From a virus: a DNA stretch of 27,672 nucleotides. Numbering within the stretch: the stretch's first letter is position 1; every line of letters starts with the position of its first letter. The notes below the pieces were generated by a model. The model was given only the letters and a program-made list of their open reading frames with translations. It was not told the origin of the DNA and did not search any database. The DNA lies in IMG/VR virus record IMGVR_UViG_3300022074_000294, positions 1-27,672 of that record. One strand, 5' to 3'. Below, piece after piece: positions 22,948 through 27,672 of the stretch. The translations under genes were made by a program, and so were the position numbers.

Positions 22948-24880
22948 TTGCTTTTCCTTCTACTTCTTTCTCTTTAATTAAAGTCTCAGCGAACTTCATT
23001 CGTCGCTCAAACTCCTTGTCCTCAGCGTCACCTTCTTTAAGATTTCGAGTTACTGCGTTAATTCTATCTATTTCAACTTCCATTGGAACTACTTGAGCTT
23101 CCGCCGAAAGTTTCTGCGCTCTTGCTGAAGACTCTTGAGCCTGAGCGTTAAGCGCATTAGTTTGCGACTGCTGGAACTGCATCTGAGCTTGCTGCGCTGC
23201 CATCTGCATCTGCTGTTGTTGCATCTGCATCTGTTGCGCTTCCTGAGTTGGCTGCATAGCCTGCTGCATTGCTGCCAATAGCTCTTCGCGATTTGACAGG
23301 TTCATGTTGTCAATAACCGACTGCACCAGTGTCATATAAAGCGGAGAGTCTTGCCCCATCGTCTGTAGCAGTTGCACAAGCTGGGTTACTTCGTACTCAC
23401 GAGCAATAATGCCCAGCGTTGAGCTAGCGTTAAACTTATAGTCAGCAACAGGATAGCTTTCTGGATCGAACTGCATATACCGATAAGCTGCTTTCTTAAC
23501 AAACGGAATCAAGAAAGATTGCTGGAAGTTAATTAGTGTGCGCTTATGTCTCTTGATAACAGCGCCTAACGACATGCTGATGCCCGCTGCAGTAGCCTCA
23601 CCGTTTACACTGCCCGCAAGTCCTGCTGAGTCGACCGCACCTGTAGCTTGCTGAACCATCTGTTGAAGAGCGCCCGCCTGTGCAAAGGTAATTTGATTAA
23701 CCTGCCCGAAGTTAAAGGGCTGCAATACCTCTCTTGGGTCTCCATTAGTTAAGATCATCTTGCCGGGTCGTACTTCCGGTTTGGCTCCACGCGGCAAACG
23801 AGTCGCATCAATCGCCATCATTGGGTGAATAGTTAAGCTAAGTGCGTCAATACGTGCGCGTAGTTCGGTATCGAGTGCTTTTTGGCTGTTGTAGCCCTTT
23901 TCGCAGACGCCGCGACCCCAAAATCGCCCTGGCACTACGTCCCAAGGGAAGGCGACTACTGGCCGATCCTGCATCATGTAGGGATTTGGCTCTGCTTTTA
24001 GTAGAATTCCACCATTAGCAATAACTACAATTGCTTCGACGTAGTAGCTTTCCTCTTCTGTGGCAATGTCATCGACATCTTCTAGCGCCGTATCAAGCAA
24101 ATGACGCGGAACTAAACCGTAATACTTAGTTAAGCGGACTTTATCGTCGTTATAGATCGTAATGTCTTGATCTGGCTCAAGATCGGTGTCTGCTGCGGCC
24201 GGGCCGACGTATTCTTTGCGATATACGCCTTGTTCTTGCAACAATTCTACCGAATGACGGCTAACAAACTCGTCAATGCACACACCTAGCGCCTCATCCA
24301 CGCTAGTAGCTACTGGGTCTATTAAGAAGTTTTGAGGAAGGACAGGTTTTAGCTTTACTTTGACCCGATCTGTGATGTTAATACCGACAGCTTGAAGGTC
24401 GCCATCCATAATTGGTTGGGTGGCTGGCACCATTTCCTTCATTTCTTCAATAACAATCTCGCCAATGCCCGTACCAAACACCGCAGAGTTAATTAGGCAT
24501 TCTGCAACGGCTTTGCGAACCATGCAGTCTTCAAAATCTTCGGTAAGTTTGTTTCTTAGAAACTGTACGTCTTGCTTTTCGGTGTCTCCCATGTTGTCAG
24601 AGACATCAAACCACTTCCCACGGCCAAAGGTAGCCTCTTCTAATTCGGCTACATTAGACTCAACGGCCTGCTGAAGTGCAGGAGAGATGATACGGGAACG
24701 CTCAGACTTACGGTCGCTATCAGCAGGATCCCATATTCCTCGCCATAGTCTGTAATATTCTTCAAAACGGCTTTCGTAATTCGACTCATAGTAGTCGCGC
24801 CAATCCTCACATTTGGTTATTACCCAATCTTCTATAGATTGCTCAATAACAATTGGGTCTTCTTCGTTAAACTCGGCCAT
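22829..24880 (-). CDS. Portal protein
   Basis: A 683-residue protein that forms the dodecameric DNA gate at the capsid vertex. The N-terminal part (DWRDYYESNYESRFEEYYRL then WRGIWDPADSDRKSERSRII) and SPALQQAVESNVAELEEATFG match podovirus portals that replace SPP1-type ones in P22-like and aquatic phages; length is close to P22 gp1 (725). The centre has NFLIDPVATSVDEALGVC, VVAFPWDVVPGRFWGRGV and GAVDSAGLAGSVNGEATAAG. The last 130 residues are a Gln/Met-rich helical barrel (repeats of MQQQQMQM-type) plus a flexible acidic tail. It follows the large terminase by one base. Confidence 0.85.
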   Translation of the reverse strand: MAEFNEEDPIVIEQSIEDWVITKCEDWRDYYESNYESRFEEYYRLWRGIWDPADSDRKSERSRIISPALQQAVESNVAELEEATFGRGKWFDVSDNMGDTEKQDVQFLRNKLTEDFEDCMVRKAVAECLINSAVFGTGIGEIVIEEMKEMVPATQPIMDGDLQAVGINITDRVKVKLKPVLPQNFLIDPVATSVDEALGVCIDEFVSRHSVELLQEQGVYRKEYVGPAAADTDLEPDQDITIYNDDKVRLTKYYGLVPRHLLDTALEDVDDIATEEESYYVEAIVVIANGGILLKAEPNPYMMQDRPVVAFPWDVVPGRFWGRGVCEKGYNSQKALDTELRARIDALSLTIHPMMAIDATRLPRGAKPEVRPGKMILTNGDPREVLQPFNFGQVNQITFAQAGALQQMVQQATGAVDSAGLAGSVNGEATAAGISMSLGAVIKRHKRTLINFQQSFLIPFVKKAAYRYMQFDPESYPVADYKFNASSTLGIIAREYEVTQLVQLLQTMGQDSPLYMTLVQSVIDNMNLSNREELLAAMQQAMQPTQEAQQMQMQQQQMQMAAQQAQMQFQQSQTNALNAQAQESSARAQKLSAEAQVVPMEVEIDRINAVTRNLKEGDAEDKEFERRMKFAETLIKEKEVEGKANANRQRTPDNIPQVQQEVGAIGVGDTGAEIPVEPIEGVE

Positions 24881-24881
24881 A

Positions 24882-26135
24882 TCAGTACCCTGCTACCACG
24901 TCTAAGATTTCGTGGTTTTCGATTTCGTATTCGTAGTCATATGCTACGTTAGCTAACTGGTCAATATACGCGAGCGCATCAACCAAGTCATCGTGCGTCA
25001 AAGAATCAGGGAACTGAAACAGTTGGTCAAGGAATCGTGAGTTCCACTCTCCCTTGTTTAGCGTTATAAAACCGTTTTCAAAACGGCCCTGTAGCGCCCA
25101 CATGATTCTATCTGTTTTCTTCTTGTTACCGTGAGTTAATTCTTCAACTCTAAAAAAATTACCATATCTTTTTTGCAAGTCAGCAAGCGGAGACATTACA
25201 GCTTGTTTAGCAATCCCTCGCTCGATACCCACACTAACGGGGCGATAATCTCTGACTGCCTGAAAAATTTTGGCTGCCGTTTCGTCAAGGCTCCAGCGTC
25301 CGTAGATAATATTATCAACAAACCAGCCATGCTCACTAACTTTAACAACGGCAATCGCAGTATCATCTAACTTCGTGTTTTTCGTTCGTTTCTTGTTGAC
25401 TTCCTCAAAGCCCGCCAAGTCAACCGAAATGTAGTAGTCACCTACATCCGGCTCATCCTCACTAAAGCGTACCCAGTCTTCCTTAAACATTTCTGAACCA
25501 CGGGCTTCAAATGACGCCATAAATTCTTGACGAAACGCATAACTCGACATACTGCGTTTAGCAATATCAATTTCACTCGCGTCCAGTATTGGATTGTCAT
25601 AAGAAGTAAAGTGCCAAGCTTTGTACGTTTCATCATCACCAAACTCCGCGTATTTATAAAGCTCGTAAAAATGATTTCTTCCCATCGGCGTACCGATAAA
25701 CATTGCACAGCCCTTTTGGTCAGCCAGGGCGGGTCTTAGAATTTGCTCGAACACATCGGGCTTCATATCCGCGTATTCGTCTAGCACTAAGAACTTAAGG
25801 CTGACACCTCGCATAGTTTCTGGTCTGTCAGCTCCCTTGAGACTAATGGTTGCTCCGTTGACCAGTTTGATCTGTAAATTATTGATGTGACTACCAGCGA
25901 TAACAGGATGACCAAGCTCAAGAAGCGTCTGCCACATGATGTCTCTGGCCTGTCCTTGGGTGGGCGCAACATAAAATACGTGTCCTTTATCTGCCTGCAG
26001 TGCATTTACTATTAGCATCCACGCCGCAAGACGCGACTTGCCTGTCCGCCGTCCCGCCGCAACAATTTTAAAACGAGTATCATCTGCCCAAACTTCTTGT
26101 TGCCACGGCAGAAGCTCGATATTTAAGTCAGTCAA
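24882..26135 (-). CDS. terL: Large terminase subunit (packaging ATPase/nuclease)
   Basis: A 417-residue motor that pumps DNA into the head and cuts it. ATPase: Q-motif region around PWQQEVW (10-16), Walker A GRRTGKS (28-34), Walker B FLVLDEY (115-121), coupling motif GTP (148-150). RNase H-like nuclease: D239 in YISVDLAG, E305 in VGIERG, and D386 in HDDLVDALAY. All catalytic residues are present. The first codon is TTG (26133-26135): a stop lies three codons upstream in frame and the first internal ATG (M40) would remove Walker A. It overlaps the thioredoxin-like gene by eight bases. Confidence 0.9.
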   Translation of the reverse strand: MTDLNIELLPWQQEVWADDTRFKIVAAGRRTGKSRLAAWMLIVNALQADKGHVFYVAPTQGQARDIMWQTLLELGHPVIAGSHINNLQIKLVNGATISLKGADRPETMRGVSLKFLVLDEYADMKPDVFEQILRPALADQKGCAMFIGTPMGRNHFYELYKYAEFGDDETYKAWHFTSYDNPILDASEIDIAKRSMSSYAFRQEFMASFEARGSEMFKEDWVRFSEDEPDVGDYYISVDLAGFEEVNKKRTKNTKLDDTAIAVVKVSEHGWFVDNIIYGRWSLDETAAKIFQAVRDYRPVSVGIERGIAKQAVMSPLADLQKRYGNFFRVEELTHGNKKKTDRIMWALQGRFENGFITLNKGEWNSRFLDQLFQFPDSLTHDDLVDALAYIDQLANVAYDYEYEIENHEILDVVAGY

Positions 26136-26391
26136 GCTCGTCTAGCTCTTCTTCTGTTAGTTCGCGTTCTGTTGCTCCTGCCTGCTTTAGCAAATCGTTT
26201 AGCTCAACAGGAGATCCAAACTTATACATAACCGCCGGAACAGCCCTACGGCCCGTAAGTAATTCAACCATGTCCCAACCTGCAGGGCCGGGCGGCATAG
26301 TTACATATTTATGGTCTATATCGTACTTAGTTAGCTTAGTGCGAATTGCTTTGCAGCCCGCGCACCAGTCAGTGCCTAAGACAATAACCAT
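26128..26391 (-). CDS. Thioredoxin/glutaredoxin-like protein
   Basis: An 87-residue small thioredoxin fold: strand VIVLGTD, active site W-C10-A-G-C13, second strand DHKYVTM, and the cis-proline loop R-A-V-P52-A-V, then strand and helix. The acidic tail (TEEELDELD) is extra. Thiol-disulfide exchange on a phage or host protein, for example ribonucleotide reductase in the NrdH manner, is the family role; here no reductase gene is in view. The stop overlaps the large terminase start. Confidence 0.8.
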   Translation of the reverse strand: MVIVLGTDWCAGCKAIRTKLTKYDIDHKYVTMPPGPAGWDMVELLTGRRAVPAVMYKFGSPVELNDLLKQAGATERELTEEELDELD

Positions 26392-26392
26392 A

Positions 26393-26734
26393 TTAGAAGT
26401 TTAACCTTGGCGTTGCAGTAACCAGCTCAAACGAAACAATACTTGCAAAAGATGATGAGGCTTCAGGCGTTAGATTTAGCTTGTCACCCTCTCTTAAAAC
26501 AACAAAAGCGCCTAGCTCACCGCCAAATGTAATAAAGTCACCGGCAGAAATGCTTTTCCCCGACAAAAAATCTATATTTGCACTACCGTTAACCCATCTA
26601 CCAGCAAGATCTTTGCTGTTACTGCCTGTATTGGCTACATAAAGATAGGTAACAATAGCATCGTAACCAGCCGGAGCTTCTACAATAGTATTACTAGAGC
26701 CTGCTGTTAGCTCATGTCCGTGAGAAAACTTCAT
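26393..26734 (-). CDS. Beta-rich small protein, possible virion decoration
   Basis: 113 residues from ATG 26732-26734, chosen because it makes an ATGA overlap with the previous stop; the frame is open to a GTG at 26746 (117 residues). It is almost all beta: strands around DAIVTYLYVANTG, FITFGGELGAFVVLREGDKL and IVSFELVTATPRL with Gly/Asn/Ser turns, the look of an immunoglobulin-like or jelly-roll unit. It has no signal peptide. Head decoration or tail protein is plausible from the fold type and late-operon position, but I have no specific family. Confidence 0.6.
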   Translation of the reverse strand: MKFSHGHELTAGSSNTIVEAPAGYDAIVTYLYVANTGSNSKDLAGRWVNGSANIDFLSGKSISAGDFITFGGELGAFVVLREGDKLNLTPEASSSFASIVSFELVTATPRLNF

Positions 26735-27087
26735 GAATACGTCCACATAACTGGAGTTGTCTTGCGATCATCAACGTGAACGAATCCTTTTGCAACCCCG
26801 ATGCCCCCAAAATTCATCTTGAGCGCCCAGTGAACAACATTCATGCGCTCTATGCCGTTAGATACTGCAATGTCTGCAGCAATTCCTTGATTATGGGTTC
26901 CGGGCGTAGTTTTTGAGGCTTCGGCAGGGTGCGTTGAGTCTCTGTAGCCCGAAGTGATGCGAAACGGAAAGCCACATTCCTCGCGCAATTGATCCAATCG
27001 CTCTAAAAATGCGTCATCCATCTCGTTTAAGTTTGTATGAGTACAGTTAAACTCTTCTAATCTAAAGAACTTCACCGTTGTCCCCAT
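26731..27087 (-). CDS. M15-type peptidoglycan peptidase (endolysin)
   Basis: A 118-residue zinc peptidase of the M15_3 type that cuts peptide bonds in peptidoglycan. Motifs: SGYRD (46-50), H65-x6-D72 within GTHNQGIAADIA, and H104-x-D106 within GFVHVDDR; H65, D72 and H104 are the expected metal ligands and D106 the catalytic acid. ATG 27085-27087 is used, since the preceding in-frame codon is a TTG. It starts inside the 3' end of the small terminase gene. There is no signal sequence, so release would need a holin; candidates lie at 14615-15327. A virion-associated muralytic role is an alternative. Confidence 0.8.
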   Translation of the reverse strand: MGTTVKFFRLEEFNCTHTNLNEMDDAFLERLDQLREECGFPFRITSGYRDSTHPAEASKTTPGTHNQGIAADIAVSNGIERMNVVHWALKMNFGGIGVAKGFVHVDDRKTTPVMWTYS

Positions 27088-27496
27088 CAATTACCGTGGG
27101 TTGGATAGTAGTTGGATCAATATCTTTGACCTCTGCCGTACCCACGCCTGTTATGTTGATCTGAATAGCGGATTTGCCGCCGTTTTGGACGACATCCTTT
27201 TCAAAAGCCGCCACAGGCAGTATCCGATCCATGACTAACTTCCATGCCGCTGCCTGATTCTTGTGATCATGGTCTAACGCAGCATCAAAGATGGTATCGA
27301 GTACCCGTTTGGATTTAGGGGATGCCAGCATACGAGCCTTGTACTCGTTAATAATCGTGGCATCTCCCTTCGGGCGACCTACTTTCCCCCTTCCCCCTGG
27401 AGAATTACCAGCCAGATCCTTTTTGGATGGCCTACCTGACTCTTGTTTGCGTTGTTTGATTTCCCGCTTTCTTCGTTGAACGTAAGATTCTTCCAT
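27062..27496 (-). CDS. terS: Small terminase subunit
   Basis: A 144-residue protein: a very basic N-terminal part with two AT-hook-like G-R-P motifs (GRPSKK and VGRPKGD, about 21-45), then a helical core NEYKARMLASPKSKRVLDTI and ALDHDHKNQAAAWKLVMDRI, and a beta-rich acidic tail for contact with the large subunit. The ARMLxSPKSxxVLDTI...KNQAAAWKLVMDR core is the family part as I recall it. The small subunit recognises phage DNA and starts packaging. First of the packaging genes; an in-frame stop just upstream fixes the start. Confidence 0.75.
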   Translation of the reverse strand: MEESYVQRRKREIKQRKQESGRPSKKDLAGNSPGGRGKVGRPKGDATIINEYKARMLASPKSKRVLDTIFDAALDHDHKNQAAAWKLVMDRILPVAAFEKDVVQNGGKSAIQINITGVGTAEVKDIDPTTIQPTVIDGDNGEVL

Positions 27497-27501
27497 AAAG
27501 A

Positions 27502-27672
27502 CTATCTAATCATCATAAAACCGTAGGAATCCATCTGACCTACTTCTTCTGGATTCTTTTTAGCGTCGTATTTTGTGGGGATACCACGCTCTTGCATTTC
27601 CTTGACCCGCTTCTTCGATTTCTCGCACATCGAATAGTATTCCGTGGGCGTATAGGAGACAGTGTGATCCTT
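27502..27672 (-). CDS. 3' end of a gene upstream of the small terminase (partial)
   Basis: The minus frame is open from the right edge to TAG at 27502-27504, giving 56 C-terminal residues: TVSYTPTEYYSMCEKSKKRV, then basic KEMQERGIPTKYDAKKNPEE and GQMDSYGFMMIR. It ends five bases before the small terminase start, so it belongs to the same operon. Charged and probably helical; not recognised. Confidence 0.6.
   Translation of the reverse strand, partial: KDHTVSYTPTEYYSMCEKSKKRVKEMQERGIPTKYDAKKNPEEVGQMDSYGFMMIR

Noticed and set aside
1-27672. tRNA genes, insertion sequences, integrase, lysogeny repressor, toxin-antitoxin or anti-defence genes
   Set aside because: I looked and found no cloverleaf, transposase motif, recombinase catalytic motif or recognisable defence-related gene; short unknown genes could still hide one.

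Overview
The window is most of a tailed double-stranded DNA phage genome. Its virion genes are those of a short-tailed (podovirus-type) phage: small and large terminase, portal, scaffold, capsid, gp4-like and gp10-like tail adaptors, ejection-type proteins and fibres, with no tail tape measure, sheath or tail-tube genes. Strong AGGAGG-type ribosome binding sites and the gene families point to a Gram-negative, probably aquatic, proteobacterial host; that host call is inference. Both ends cut through genes, so the genome continues on each side.

Layout. (1) 1-152: the end of a rightward gene. (2) 149-1563, leftward: an Erf-type annealing protein, two small unknowns and an SSB-like protein ending in an acidic tip, closed by a terminator at 354-383, then a small DUF4224-like gene. 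(3) 1564-1700: a divergent control region with four 10-bp repeats in phase with the DNA helix. (4) 1701-3842, rightward: a RepA/DnaB-like ATPase, a NinB-like protein and a NinG-like zinc protein. The gap after the ATPase gene holds two different 9-bp tandem arrays, one C-rich and one G-rich; the G-rich one is a perfect G-quadruplex motif directly before ninB. (5) 27672-3839, leftward: one long late operon. In transcription order it holds a partial gene, small terminase, M15 endolysin, a beta-rich protein, a thioredoxin-like protein, large terminase, portal, a run of tiny lysine-rich proteins, two small genes (one zinc-ribbon), scaffold, capsid, a terminator, two tail fibres (the second with an S74-type self-cleaving chaperone end), a short conserved protein, three small membrane proteins (holin candidates), a Cys-rich/Glu-Pro-repeat protein, the adaptor and hub, a mini-fibre gene and three large internal or ejection proteins.

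How it works together. There is no DNA or RNA polymerase in view, so replication and transcription probably rely on the host, with the phage supplying a helicase-like ATPase and a recombination set (Erf, SSB-like, NinB, NinG). Late genes are packed almost without spacers: ten junctions share the same one-base TAATG stop/start overlap, which implies translational coupling. The lysis genes are split, with the peptidase beside the terminase and the membrane proteins 12 kb away. Four genes too short for a 60-residue cutoff or hidden by overlap are added here (15166-15327, 22277-22378, 22389-22535, and the overlapping candidate 22744-22947), plus partial genes at both ends.
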